DNA of 64,000 nucleotides from Pedobacter sp. SYP-B3415 (GCF_004138205.1 NZ_RXNQ01000008.1:1-64000); one strand, 5' to 3'. Counted from the first letter of the stretch, positions 54,501-62,342 are shown. The notes: a model not told the origin generated them from the sequence alone. Translations and numbers: made by a program.

Positions 54501-54887
54501 ATGCGCTGGAACAATGAAGATTTTTATAATGAAAACCAGCGTTATGCAACCAGTAATCAATCGTTGAGGATGCTGGAAGACCGCTGGAAACGCCCCGGTC
54601 AGGAAGCTACCCTGCAACGGTTCGATATACCAAGAAACTTTACCTCGAAAGATATCCAGGATGCTTCGTTCCTCCGCCTGCGGAACCTGAACGTGGGTTA
54701 TTCGATTCCACCGAAGGTGTTGGAGAAAACAAGGTTTATTAAAGGCGTAAGAATTTTTGCGCAGGGACAGAACCTTTTTACCTGGACCAAATGGCGCGGA
54801 CTTGATCCTGAGAATAACAGTGTATACGGACGGTTCCAGTACCCGAACACCCGGACCTACACATTAGGACTGAACGTAAATCTTTAG
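51513..54887 (+). CDS. SusC/RagA-type TonB-dependent transporter with STN signalling domain
   Basis: A 1124-residue outer-membrane importer. An unusually long N-terminal lead (about 25 residues before the hydrophobic core) precedes the signal peptide ending near AFSQ. STN domain about 50-115 (LELILKEVNRQTGYFFLYD), carboxypeptidase-D-like barrel about 130-205, plug about 215-335 (PGLTVDQILQGRVAGMSV, STPLYVLDGIPIE, LKDASAKALYGSRGSNGVVVLTTKKG, the SusC signature), then the 22-stranded barrel ending TYTLGLNVNL. The STN domain marks it as a transducer that controls its own sigma factor. The cargo is not polysaccharide by context: the following genes are peptidases, so peptide or polyamide import is inferred. 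Confidence 0.96.
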   Translation: MNSEPLPTNKAGTRLNNGGRRLQPNGRLALVLLMLLSLQLSAAAFSQRLNLTGKNKPLELILKEVNRQTGYFFLYDIDLVKQRAQPVTVQLKNASLEDALNTILRGQPFSWEIRENTILLKPAAVSPKQETVRVQGSVVDENGGPLPGATVRVKNSGATVSTRQDGSFVISAPANATLVISYIGYENREFAARENAGTLQMKLLAGNLSEVTVTGYTAYLKDQSPIAAKTVAAENINQVPGLTVDQILQGRVAGMSVISSSGQPGQSASVTIRGIGSVNGSSTPLYVLDGIPIEAGYFQTLNPEDIESATVLKDASAKALYGSRGSNGVVVLTTKKGQAGKFSLQYNSQYGFSNLSRPNFIMMNTEQRLRFEEEVGVDFGRNIGPGWTYSPKNPNYTGGTAAFRQRADFILDSLRKIDTDWRDIFFQRGKFQEQQLSLSGGNDNIRYYNSFNYYDQEGVAKRTGLERYALRSNVDFKADKFSGNVNVSLGYSNSSFTEGEGGTGAGTAMASVYYALPYEYPYASDGTLIHPGNRSSYFIVDQREGSQGLERLLNSANKTDQLKSIIGTTLAYQILPELKISTRAGIDYRNSTDMLFINPDSYYGSRSNSTTLGGKGRFEEGTRRNFNIVSTTGLTFNKLFAGVHDLEVSGFYEYNYNNYNSFGFTGFGVDGRLPETPAGVTNGSATFLPIVSGGKTRSALASFMTVGRYTFDNRYTLTASYRYDGSTKVAPKNKWHGFYSFGANWNAKAEDFLRGVEWLNDLRVRASYGTTASQLPGEFNYLPQFDTQTSYGGVTGIRARTPGNADYDWEYVDEFNAGIDAAFFKGGRLRITADFYNRITRNMFFDQPLSATSGFDVLALSSGKMRNRGIEFEVSGDVLKSADFSWSLGVNGGYNKNRILFLTPLAEQLPDGDSRIFKVGLPYGTYYAPDWAGVNPQTGEAQYYNLDGSITTSYNAAAQSATNSGSLFPTFTGGFNTSVRWKGFTASALFSFVTDVMRWNNEDFYNENQRYATSNQSLRMLEDRWKRPGQEATLQRFDIPRNFTSKDIQDASFLRLRNLNVGYSIPPKVLEKTRFIKGVRIFAQGQNLFTWTKWRGLDPENNSVYGRFQYPNTRTYTLGLNVNL

Positions 54888-54897
54888 ACGCACGACA

Positions 54898-56289
54898 ATG
54901 AAAAACAATATATCTTTTCGCCTGAGCACGCTATGTGTCCTGTTCCTGGCGCTTGTTTCCTGTAATAAATTAGACATTAAGCCTACGGATATCATTGATC
55001 CGGAACGTGGTTTCCGTAACCTCAATGATGTCAATATGGGATTGATCGGTGTATACGCGCTGATTGATAACAGCCTCATGACCATCAATTCGACGGTATC
55101 AGATGAGGCGACTTTTCCGGTAGAAAATACGGTTGGCAACAGCGACGCGTTTCGCTGGCTGTACAATGCGGGCAGCGGCTCTGTAACTACGCCATATTAT
55201 ACCTATTACCGGGCTATTGACCGCGCCAACCGGGCCTTATCAGGTCTGAGCGCACTTCAGGTCACGCCTGCGGAGACTGCACTTGCTGCCCGGTATCGCG
55301 GAGAATTGCTCGCATTGCGTGCCTTTATCCATTTTGAACTCCTGCGTGCATATGCATCGGCCTACCAGCCGGGAGCACTTGGTGTTCCTTACATGCTGGA
55401 GTCGAAGATCGATTACCCTGCCCGAAACAGTTTCGAAAGCGTTGTTTCGCTTGCAAAAGAAGACCTGCTTGCAGCAAAGGCACTTGTTCCGGTTACATTT
55501 ACCGACAAAACGCGTATCACGCGCACGGGCATCTCAGCAATCCAGGCCCGCCTGGCGCTTTATGAGCGGAACTGGACAGACGCGATTTCTTTCGCAACGG
55601 AAGTGATCAATGCACAGCCCCTGGCTGCAAAGCCACAGTTTCCCGGTTTGTGGACCGATGCAAACGATAGCGAGGTGATCTGGAAAATTAAACGTGTTGG
55701 AACAACAGACAGCCGTCCGGGTGATTTTTATTACCGTCAGACAGGAGGCATTGTACTCTATGCACCGGCATTTAAGCTGATTAACACATTCGATCAGGCG
55801 AATGATCTTCGTTATCCGGCCTACATTCGTTTTGATGCAACTCGGACCGGCACAAAATCGCAATACCTGGTAAACAAATATATCGGTGGAACGGCATCAG
55901 CGCCGGGTCTTACCGATATCAAGATGTTCCGTACCGGTGAGATGTACCTGATCAGGGCTGAAGCTAGGGCAGAGGCGGGCGGCGATGCTGCCGGAGATCT
56001 GAATACGTTGCGTGCAGCCCGGATTAACAATTATGTGAATGCTTCTTTCGCGGATAAAAATGCGCTGATCAACGCCATTTATCTCGAGCGTTACAAGGAA
56101 CTTGCATTTGAAGGTCATCGCTTTTTCGACCTGCGCAGGCGTAACCTGCCGGTTGAAAGACTTGCAGCCGATGCGGCAAATGCCTCGGGTGCGGTTTTGT
56201 TACCGGTAACACAGGCGCAATACGCCTTGCCAATCCCGCTGACAGAAACGCAGATCAACAAAAATACCGTCCAGAACCCAAAATATTAA
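54898..56289 (+). CDS. SusD/RagB-type substrate-binding lipoprotein
   Basis: A 463-residue surface lipoprotein. The lipobox LALVSC puts the acylated Cys near residue 22. Tetratricopeptide-like helices follow (YYRAIDRANRALSGL, RGELLALRAFIHFELLRAYA), and the typical C-terminal ALINAIYLERYKELAFEGHRFFDLRR and LPIPLTETQINKN. It caps the adjacent SusC barrel and delivers substrate to it. Shorter than many glycan-type SusD proteins. The gap to susC is 10 bases and to the S51 gene 3 bases. Confidence 0.95.
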   Translation: MKNNISFRLSTLCVLFLALVSCNKLDIKPTDIIDPERGFRNLNDVNMGLIGVYALIDNSLMTINSTVSDEATFPVENTVGNSDAFRWLYNAGSGSVTTPYYTYYRAIDRANRALSGLSALQVTPAETALAARYRGELLALRAFIHFELLRAYASAYQPGALGVPYMLESKIDYPARNSFESVVSLAKEDLLAAKALVPVTFTDKTRITRTGISAIQARLALYERNWTDAISFATEVINAQPLAAKPQFPGLWTDANDSEVIWKIKRVGTTDSRPGDFYYRQTGGIVLYAPAFKLINTFDQANDLRYPAYIRFDATRTGTKSQYLVNKYIGGTASAPGLTDIKMFRTGEMYLIRAEARAEAGGDAAGDLNTLRAARINNYVNASFADKNALINAIYLERYKELAFEGHRFFDLRRRNLPVERLAADAANASGAVLLPVTQAQYALPIPLTETQINKNTVQNPKY

Positions 56290-56292
56290 CAG

Positions 56293-57360
56293 ATGAAAAC
56301 AGTCGTTTTTCTCTGGTGCATGATCCTTTCCGCAACCGTTTCTGGTTGCGGAAAGTCTGCTGCCGGGGCGCCAGATACTGAACTTCCGGGGCCGGGACCT
56401 ACTGCAGTCCGAAAGCGACCCGCTTCGCTGGGCGTTGTAGGTGATACCGCAAACGTAACCACGCCCGTTAAGGGAGGATTGGTCCTCATGGGTGGTGGTG
56501 CCGACGTTGCTGCCGCGTTTAAATGGATGATTACAAGAAGTGGCGGTGGTGATGTGGTCATCATCCGCGCCAGCGGAACCGATGCCTATAACCCTTTTGT
56601 CAATGAGTTAGGTACGGTTAATTCGGTAGAAACGCTCAAGATAGATAGCCGTGAGCTTGCCAACAACGACACGGTTGCATACATCATACGAAACGCCGAG
56701 ATGCTTTTTATTGCAGGCGGCGATCAGTCGGCCTACATGAACCATTGGAAAGGTACCAAGACCGCGGCGGCCATCAATTACCTGCTCAACGAAAAAAAAG
56801 CGCCTGTCGGCGGGACGAGTGCGGGTTGTGCCATTCTCGGTGCTGCCTACTTTAGCGGGGAAAACGGCAGTGCAGTCTCTGAAGAAGTTTTGAAAGACCC
56901 TTATCAGCAAACCGTGACGCTGCACCGCAATGATTTTCTTCACGCGCCTTATTTACAGAAGGTCCTGACCGACCAGCATTTTCTGGCCCGCAACCGCGAA
57001 GGCAGGCTTGTTACTTTCCTGGCCAGGGCGCAGAAGGACTGGAATGTGCTTGTAAACGGCATTGCTGCCGACGAGCGGACGGCGGTTTGCATTGACAAAG
57101 ACGGGGTTGCAAAGGTGATGGGCAGTAGCAAAGCTTACTTTGTTTTGCCAGATGCCTCAAAATCCCCTGAACAGGTTATGCCCGCTCTTCCGCTGGTTTG
57201 GAACCGGAATGGACAGGCCCTCCGGGTTTACGAAATTCAGGGCAGTCAGGAAGGAAATGGTATATTTGATGTTGCAACGTTCAGCACCGGAAAGGCCTCG
57301 GGCGGCACCTGGTATTGGTGGACTGTGCGCGATGGTATGCTGCAGAAACAAGAACAATAA
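56293..57360 (+). CDS. Cyanophycinase-like S51 peptidase, lipoprotein
   Basis: A 355-residue S51 serine peptidase. The lipobox TVSGC puts the lipidated Cys near residue 19, so the enzyme is anchored to the outer membrane, perhaps on the outer face. The fold motifs are LVLMGGGADV, Gln145 in AGGDQ, nucleophile Ser176 in GGTSAGC and the DQH motif at 227-229 followed by Arg233, Arg235 and Arg238. From memory, CphB of cyanobacteria uses Gln101, Ser132, Asp172-Gln173-His174 and Arg178/180/183, the same internal spacing. Cyanophycinases cut multi-L-arginyl-poly-L-aspartate into beta-Asp-Arg dipeptides. Another S51 activity (PepE-like Asp-X dipeptidase) is the alternative. It follows susD by 3 bases. 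Confidence 0.88.
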   Translation: MKTVVFLWCMILSATVSGCGKSAAGAPDTELPGPGPTAVRKRPASLGVVGDTANVTTPVKGGLVLMGGGADVAAAFKWMITRSGGGDVVIIRASGTDAYNPFVNELGTVNSVETLKIDSRELANNDTVAYIIRNAEMLFIAGGDQSAYMNHWKGTKTAAAINYLLNEKKAPVGGTSAGCAILGAAYFSGENGSAVSEEVLKDPYQQTVTLHRNDFLHAPYLQKVLTDQHFLARNREGRLVTFLARAQKDWNVLVNGIAADERTAVCIDKDGVAKVMGSSKAYFVLPDASKSPEQVMPALPLVWNRNGQALRVYEIQGSQEGNGIFDVATFSTGKASGGTWYWWTVRDGMLQKQEQ

Positions 57361-57366
57361 AAATTC

Positions 57367-58383
57367 ATGAAAAAGTTAAGTTTAATAACCCTGGCCCTCG
57401 TTTGTGCGCTTACAACCGTTGCACAGGAAAAATATGTAATGGTCATTCACGGCGGCGCCGGAACCATTCTGAAAAAGAACATGACTGCTGAGAAAGAAGC
57501 CGCTTATAAGGCCGTGCTTACCAAAGCACTTCAGACAGGTTATGATCTGCTTAAATCCGATAAATCCAGTCTTGACGCAGTTGAGGCAACCATTCATGTT
57601 ATGGAAGACTCGCCATTGTTCAACGCGGGAAAAGGGGCTGTGTTTACGCATGACGGCCGTAACGAAATGGATGCCGCCATTATGGACGGCAAAACACAGG
57701 CCGCTGGCTCTGTGGCCGGTGTTACTGTGATCAGGAACCCGATCAGCGCCGCCCGGGCGGTAATGGAAAAGTCTGAACATGTGATGATGGTTGGCCCCGG
57801 TGCCGAGAAGTTTGCACGCACAGCAGGTCTTAAAATTGTGGACCCTAAATATTTCTGGACTAAAGAACGCTGGGACGGACTTCAGAAGGCGATTAAGGAA
57901 GATGCAGACAAAAGTGTACTTGACCACGGCAGCAAAAAATCGATGAAGCTCGGTACGGTCAGTAAAGATTACAAGTTTGGTACCGTTGGTGCTGTAGCAT
58001 TAGATAATGCGGGAAATCTCGCTGCGGGTACGTCAACCGGCGGAATGACTAACAAAAAATACGGCCGCGTGGGTGATGCGCCGATCATTGGCGCCGGTAC
58101 TTATGCGAACAATGCCACAGTAGCCATTTCCTGCACGGGTTGGGGCGAGTTTTACATTCGCAATGTCGTGGCGCATGATATATCTGCCATGATGGAATAC
58201 AAAGGCATGAACGTTGACGACGCCTCGAAAGCTGCTATCGAAAAAGTAGGGAAGATGGGCGGCGACGGCGGGCTGATCGCGCTCGACAAAAACGGCCGGG
58301 CAAGCATGCCGTTTAATACTGAAGGCATGTATCGCGGAACGGTAACAAAAGATGGGAAAATTGAAGTCGAAATTTACAAATAG
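57367..58383 (+). CDS. Exported isoaspartyl peptidase / plant-type L-asparaginase (Ntn hydrolase)
   Basis: A 338-residue precursor that self-cleaves before Thr206 (KFGTVGAVAL) to give alpha and beta chains. Relative to E. coli EcAIII/IaaA (Thr179, Arg207, Asp210, Thr230, Gly231, recalled), the same intervals give Arg234, Asp237, Thr257 and Gly258, all present here (GRVGDAP, SCTGWG). It removes N-terminal beta-linked Asp from isoaspartyl dipeptides. A signal peptide (LALVCALTTVAQ) sends it to the periplasm, whereas E. coli IaaA is cytoplasmic. Placed between two S51 genes, 6 bases after the first and 4 before the second, it would split the beta-Asp-Arg dipeptides they release. Confidence 0.92.
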   Translation: MKKLSLITLALVCALTTVAQEKYVMVIHGGAGTILKKNMTAEKEAAYKAVLTKALQTGYDLLKSDKSSLDAVEATIHVMEDSPLFNAGKGAVFTHDGRNEMDAAIMDGKTQAAGSVAGVTVIRNPISAARAVMEKSEHVMMVGPGAEKFARTAGLKIVDPKYFWTKERWDGLQKAIKEDADKSVLDHGSKKSMKLGTVSKDYKFGTVGAVALDNAGNLAAGTSTGGMTNKKYGRVGDAPIIGAGTYANNATVAISCTGWGEFYIRNVVAHDISAMMEYKGMNVDDASKAAIEKVGKMGGDGGLIALDKNGRASMPFNTEGMYRGTVTKDGKIEVEIYK

Positions 58384-58387
58384 CGTG

Positions 58388-59239
58388 ATGCGGAAACTGA
58401 TTGTCTTTGCATGCCTGTTCATATCTGCTGTTTCTTCGGTTGCGCAAACCGGTTCCAAAAAGGGAGGTGCCGGCAAACTGTTCATTATAGGTGGCGGTGA
58501 ACGCTCTCAGGCGCTCATGGCGCGGATGGTTGCAGCCGCAGCGCTCGGTCCGGCAGACTACATGATTGTGCTGCCCATGGCCAGCGAGCAGCCGGATACC
58601 GGCTTCAAATACCTGCGTGCGCAAATCGCCGGGCAGATGCGTCAGCCTGTGCGCATGTTTGACTTCAACAAACATGACGTGAATGACCGGAAGTGGGTCG
58701 ATTCCCTGGCAGGCGCCAGGCTGATCTATATCCTCGGCGGCGATCAGAACCGATTTATGAAATCTGTGGCGGGAACGCCGGTTTCTGATGCGATTCACCG
58801 GGCGTTTGCGAATGGGGCGCTTATTGCGGGAACCAGTGCCGGGGCAGCGGTGATGAGCCGCTATATGATAACCGGACAGCAGCTGCTAAAAAAAGACTAT
58901 AAAGAAACCTTTGATCGTTTGTATCGCGATAACGTGGAATTTGCAGACGGGCTTGGCCTGCTCAACCATACGATCATCGATCAGCATTTCATCCGGCGCA
59001 GCCGTTATAACCGGCTCCTGTCTGCGCTTGCCGAACACCCCGGATACACCGCCGTTGGTATAGATGAAGGCACGGCGATCCTGGTACAGGGTAACCGCGC
59101 GGAAGTTGTGGGCGACAGCCAGGTGATCCGTTTAGCGAGTCCGTCGAAATTGCAGAAGACGGCCTCGGGTCAATTTAAATTCAGCGAAGTGGATTTTGGC
59201 CTGTACACCGCCGGCGATGTGTTTAAACTAAAGCCATAA
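58388..59239 (+). CDS. Cyanophycinase-like S51 peptidase, secreted
   Basis: A 283-residue S51 peptidase from the ATG at 58388 (an upstream ATG at 58352 lies inside the previous gene). The signal peptide ends in SSVAQ, with no lipobox, so it is periplasmic or released. Gln120 in LGGDQ, Ser150 in GTSAGAA, and the DQH motif at 198-200 with Arg204, Arg206 and Arg209 match the cyanophycinase pattern even better than the first copy. The two S51 proteins share motifs but little else, suggesting old duplication or separate acquisition rather than a recent tandem copy. Last tightly linked gene of the locus. Confidence 0.9.
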   Translation: MRKLIVFACLFISAVSSVAQTGSKKGGAGKLFIIGGGERSQALMARMVAAAALGPADYMIVLPMASEQPDTGFKYLRAQIAGQMRQPVRMFDFNKHDVNDRKWVDSLAGARLIYILGGDQNRFMKSVAGTPVSDAIHRAFANGALIAGTSAGAAVMSRYMITGQQLLKKDYKETFDRLYRDNVEFADGLGLLNHTIIDQHFIRRSRYNRLLSALAEHPGYTAVGIDEGTAILVQGNRAEVVGDSQVIRLASPSKLQKTASGQFKFSEVDFGLYTAGDVFKLKP

Positions 59240-59258
59240 GGGTACTCAAAACTTTCAG

Positions 59259-59291
59259 GCGCCGCTGCTGAACCATGCGGCCGGCGCTTTT
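59259..59291 (+). terminator. Possible weak terminator or attenuator
   Basis: GCGCCG...CGGCGC forms an imperfect hairpin followed by CTTTTGCG. Weak; may allow read-through into the symporter gene. Confidence 0.4.
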
Positions 59292-59365
59292 GCGCGATTA
59301 AGGGGGCAGATACGCTATACGGCTATTGGGCTTTGGCCTTTGACCTTATTTTCTTATTATCGCAG

Positions 59366-60634
59366 ATGAAATCCATTTTTTCCAACCTAACCTTTCAGGT
59401 ATTAACCGCCATTGTACTTGGCGTAGTGGTTGGCTCGCTGTTTCCGGGTTTTTCGTCGCACGCAAAGCTCATCAGTCAGAGTTTCATCAATATGATCACG
59501 ATGCTCATCGCACCGATCATTTTCCTGACAATTGTTCTGGGAATTGCACACATGGGCGACATGAAAAAAGTAGGGCGTGTTGGCGGCAAAGCCTTGCTGT
59601 ATTTTGAGATCGTCACAACACTTGCCATTGGTATCGGCCTGGTCGTGGCCAACGTTTTTGAGCCGGGCAGGGGCGTGAGGGCCGTAAGCGGAGATGTGGG
59701 TAAAATCCAGCAGTACGCGAAAGAGGCTGAAGGAATAGACTGGGCTGAATTTTTTGCACACATTATACCGCATAACATTTTTGAGTCGTTTACAACCGGC
59801 GATATCCTGCAGATTCTGTTTTTTGCTATCCTGTTTGGTTATGGGCTTAATAAGGTTGGCGAACCCGGGCTGTCGCTTATTTCGACTTTTGAGAAGATTT
59901 CGCGCGTGCTTTTCAATATCATGAAGGTGGTCATGAGGTTCGCGCCGATCGGGGCCTTTGGCGGGATGGCCTATAGTGTGAGCACCTATGGTCTGTCGAC
60001 CCTGCTGCCAATGGCTAAGCTGATGGGCGCTGTGTACCTGACCTGTTTCCTCTTCATATTTGTTGTGCTCGGACTGATCTGCCGGTTTTACCGTTTCAGC
60101 CTGTGGAAGTACCTGCGGTTTATTCGCCAGGAAATCCTGATTGTGCTGGGTACATCTTCGTCAGAGTCTGTGCTGCCGAATATGATGCAGAAGATGGAAC
60201 AGATCGGTTGCAGCAAATCAGTGGTGGGGCTGGTTATTCCAACCGGTTACTCTTTCAATCTGGACGGTACAGCGATCTACCTGTCTATGGCCGTTATTTT
60301 CCTGACGCAGGTTTTTAATATAAACCTTTCCATAGGTCAGCAGCTTTCAATTATGGCGGTATTGATGATCACCTCAAAGGGTGCGGCGGGGGTTACAGGG
60401 AGTGGCTTTATTGTGCTTACATCAACGATTGTGGCTCTGAAGATTATGCCGGTAGAACATATCGCGATCCTGCTTGGGGTGGACCGTTTTATGTCTGAAG
60501 CGAGGGCCATCACGAATATGATCGGTAACGGAATTGCGACAATCGTTATTGCAAAGAGTGAAAATGAATTTGACGACCAGAAATACCTTTCCGCAACAAC
60601 CGGAGCCGGTGCAGAGGCATCTGAGCGCATCTGA
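59366..60634 (+). CDS. Dicarboxylate/amino acid:cation symporter (DAACS family, DctA-like)
   Basis: A 422-residue secondary transporter from the ATG at 59366. Family signatures are TSSSESVLP (re-entrant loop 1), IPTGYSFNLDGTAIYLSM (helix 7 with NLDGT) and SKGAAGVTGSGFIVL (loop 2), followed by GVDRFMSEARAITNMIGNGIATIVIAK with the Asp-Arg and Asn motifs that bind substrate and sodium or protons. DctA proteins take up succinate, fumarate, malate and also L-aspartate. It lies 126 bases after the second S51 gene on the same strand, so uptake of aspartate released outside the cytoplasm is a plausible task. Co-transcription is unproven. Confidence 0.93.
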   Translation: MKSIFSNLTFQVLTAIVLGVVVGSLFPGFSSHAKLISQSFINMITMLIAPIIFLTIVLGIAHMGDMKKVGRVGGKALLYFEIVTTLAIGIGLVVANVFEPGRGVRAVSGDVGKIQQYAKEAEGIDWAEFFAHIIPHNIFESFTTGDILQILFFAILFGYGLNKVGEPGLSLISTFEKISRVLFNIMKVVMRFAPIGAFGGMAYSVSTYGLSTLLPMAKLMGAVYLTCFLFIFVVLGLICRFYRFSLWKYLRFIRQEILIVLGTSSSESVLPNMMQKMEQIGCSKSVVGLVIPTGYSFNLDGTAIYLSMAVIFLTQVFNINLSIGQQLSIMAVLMITSKGAAGVTGSGFIVLTSTIVALKIMPVEHIAILLGVDRFMSEARAITNMIGNGIATIVIAKSENEFDDQKYLSATTGAGAEASERI

Positions 60635-60674
60635 AAACCGGGCTTGCAGCGGTGTCTCCTTAAGGCATTTTTAG

Positions 60675-60705
60675 TTTGACATTATTGGCAATAATAGTAG
60701 CTTTG
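60675..60705 (+). promoter_or_regulatory. Consensus Bacteroidota promoter for sucD
   Basis: TTTG at 60675-60678 and TAGCTTTG at 60698-60705 are 19 bases apart, fitting the TTTG-N19-TAnnTTTG consensus; the sucD ATG is at 60728. The best promoter in the window. Confidence 0.7.
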
Positions 60706-60727
60706 CAGCAAATAAAAATCAAGATAC

Positions 60728-61600
60728 ATGAGCGTTTTAGTAAATAAAGATTCTAAAGTCATAGTTCAGGGCTTTACCGGCAATGAAGGTACCTACCATG
60801 CTACCCAGATGATTGAATACGGAACCAATGTTGTGGGCGGTGTTACTCCTGGTAAGGGCGGACAAAGTCACCTCGATAAACCCGTTTTCAATACTGTGAA
60901 AGATGCTGTTTCAAAAACAGGCGCAAATGTGTCTATCATTTTTGTTCCACCGGCTTTTGCAGCAGACGCCATTATGGAAGCAGCTGAAGGCGGGATCAAA
61001 GTTATTGTATGTATCACCGAAGGCATTCCTACAAAGGATATGATCCTTGTAAAAGAATACCTTTCTGACAAAGATGTTCGCCTGATTGGCCCGAACTGTC
61101 CGGGTATCATCACTGCGGATGAAGCGAAGATCGGTATCATGCCAGGCTTTATTTTCAAAAAAGGAAACGTAGGTGTGGTTTCAAAGTCGGGTACGCTGAC
61201 TTATGAGGCCGTTGACCAGGTTGTGAAAGCCGGTCTTGGAATCACTACGGCTATCGGTATCGGCGGCGACCCGATTATCGGTACTACGACTAAACAGGCC
61301 GTTGAGCTGCTTATGAATGATCCTGAAACAGAAGGCATCATTATGATCGGTGAAATTGGCGGTGGTATGGAAGCAGAAGCTGCGCGCTGGATCAAAGAAC
61401 ATGGTACCAAGCCTGTTGTAGGGTTCATCGCCGGTCAGACAGCGCCTCCGGGCCGCCGGATGGGTCATGCCGGAGCAATTGTTGGCGGAGCAGATGACAC
61501 TGCAGCTGCCAAAATGAAGATCATGGCCGAATGTGGTATCCGTGTTGTTGAAAGCCCTGCCGAGATTGGTCAGGCGATGGCAGAAGAGCTTAAAAAATAG
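60728..61600 (+). CDS. sucD: Succinate--CoA ligase alpha subunit
   Basis: A 290-residue TCA-cycle subunit. The N-terminal CoA-binding Rossmann domain shows [20 protein letters not shown]; the phosphohistidine is His247 in [20 protein letters not shown] and [10 protein letters not shown] are the usual signatures. The beta subunit gene (sucC) is not in the window, a common split in Bacteroidota. It has its own promoter and terminator, so it is not part of the peptide locus. Confidence 0.97.
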   Translation: MSVLVNKDSKVIVQGFTGNEGTYHATQMIEYGTNVVGGVTPGKGGQSHLDKPVFNTVKDAVSKTGANVSIIFVPPAFAADAIMEAAEGGIKVIVCITEGIPTKDMILVKEYLSDKDVRLIGPNCPGIITADEAKIGIMPGFIFKKGNVGVVSKSGTLTYEAVDQVVKAGLGITTAIGIGGDPIIGTTTKQAVELLMNDPETEGIIMIGEIGGGMEAEAARWIKEHGTKPVVGFIAGQTAPPGRRMGHAGAIVGGADDTAAAKMKIMAECGIRVVESPAEIGQAMAEELKK

Positions 61601-61620
61601 TCTTTAGCATAAAGCATAGC

Positions 61621-61651
61621 AAGCCGGCAGCAATCGTTGCCGGCTTTTTTA
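61621..61651 (+). terminator. Terminator of sucD
   Basis: AAGCCGGCA pairs with TGCCGGCTT, followed by six T residues. Confidence 0.92.
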
Positions 61652-61790
61652 TTTTATTCATTTAGGGCTGGGGAAGGAATTGTCGGGGCAATTGACAATT
61701 GGCTGATCATCCGGAAGCAGCAGCGTTTCGTATATCTTCTTGTCGGACAAAAAATTGCTTTGAATTTACGCATCTGCATCCGCCCTGCTG

Positions 61791-61798
61791 TAAATTTG
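61791..61798 (+). promoter_or_regulatory. -7 box of the msrB gene
   Basis: TAAATTTG (TAnnTTTG), 54 bases before the ATG at 61853. The -33 partner is not clear. Confidence 0.45.
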
Positions 61799-61852
61799 AA
61801 GAACTGCAAGCTGTCTGCCCCAAACAGAATGAAGAACACAACGTTATACAAC

Positions 61853-62332
61853 ATGAAGATAAATTATATCCTTGCCCTGCTTATGATCAGCACAGCAAGC
61901 GTCTTCACAGCCTGCGCACAAAAAAAGCAGAAGCAAGAGACAACAAGAAAGGAAACAACAAAAATGGGATGGAATGAACTGACCCCCGAAGAGACCCGGG
62001 TTATCGTAAACAAAGGCACCGAATATCCCGGTACCGGCAAGCTGTTGAATAACAAAGAAAAGGGAACGTATACCTGTAAACGGTGCAATGCCGCGCTTTA
62101 CCGCTCTGAGTCAAAGTTTGAGTCACATTGCGGCTGGCCAAGTTTTGACGATGAGATCAAAGGTGCGGTAAAGCGTATTCCTGATCCCGATGGCAGCCGT
62201 ACCGAAATTGTTTGCGCGAACTGCGGTGGTCACCTTGGTCACGTATTCTTAGGCGAAGGCTTTACATCTAAAGATACACGCCATTGCGTTAATTCAGTGT
62301 CGATGAACTTCGTTGCTGATAAGAAAGATTAG
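61853..62332 (+). CDS. msrB: Lipoprotein peptide-methionine (R)-S-oxide reductase
   Basis: A 159-residue MsrB. The ATG at 61853 starts a lipoprotein signal with lipobox VFTAC (Cys near residue 20); the frame is open further upstream but without coding character. The SelR domain has two zinc CxxC pairs (CKRC and CANC), ESHCGWPSFDD, GHVFLGEG and catalytic Cys145 in TRHCVNSVSMNF. The lipid anchor puts it in the envelope, where it repairs oxidised Met in periplasmic or outer-membrane proteins. No MsrA is fused or adjacent. Its electron donor is unknown. Confidence 0.93.
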   Translation: MKINYILALLMISTASVFTACAQKKQKQETTRKETTKMGWNELTPEETRVIVNKGTEYPGTGKLLNNKEKGTYTCKRCNAALYRSESKFESHCGWPSFDDEIKGAVKRIPDPDGSRTEIVCANCGGHLGHVFLGEGFTSKDTRHCVNSVSMNFVADKKD

Positions 62333-62342
62333 AAAACATGTT

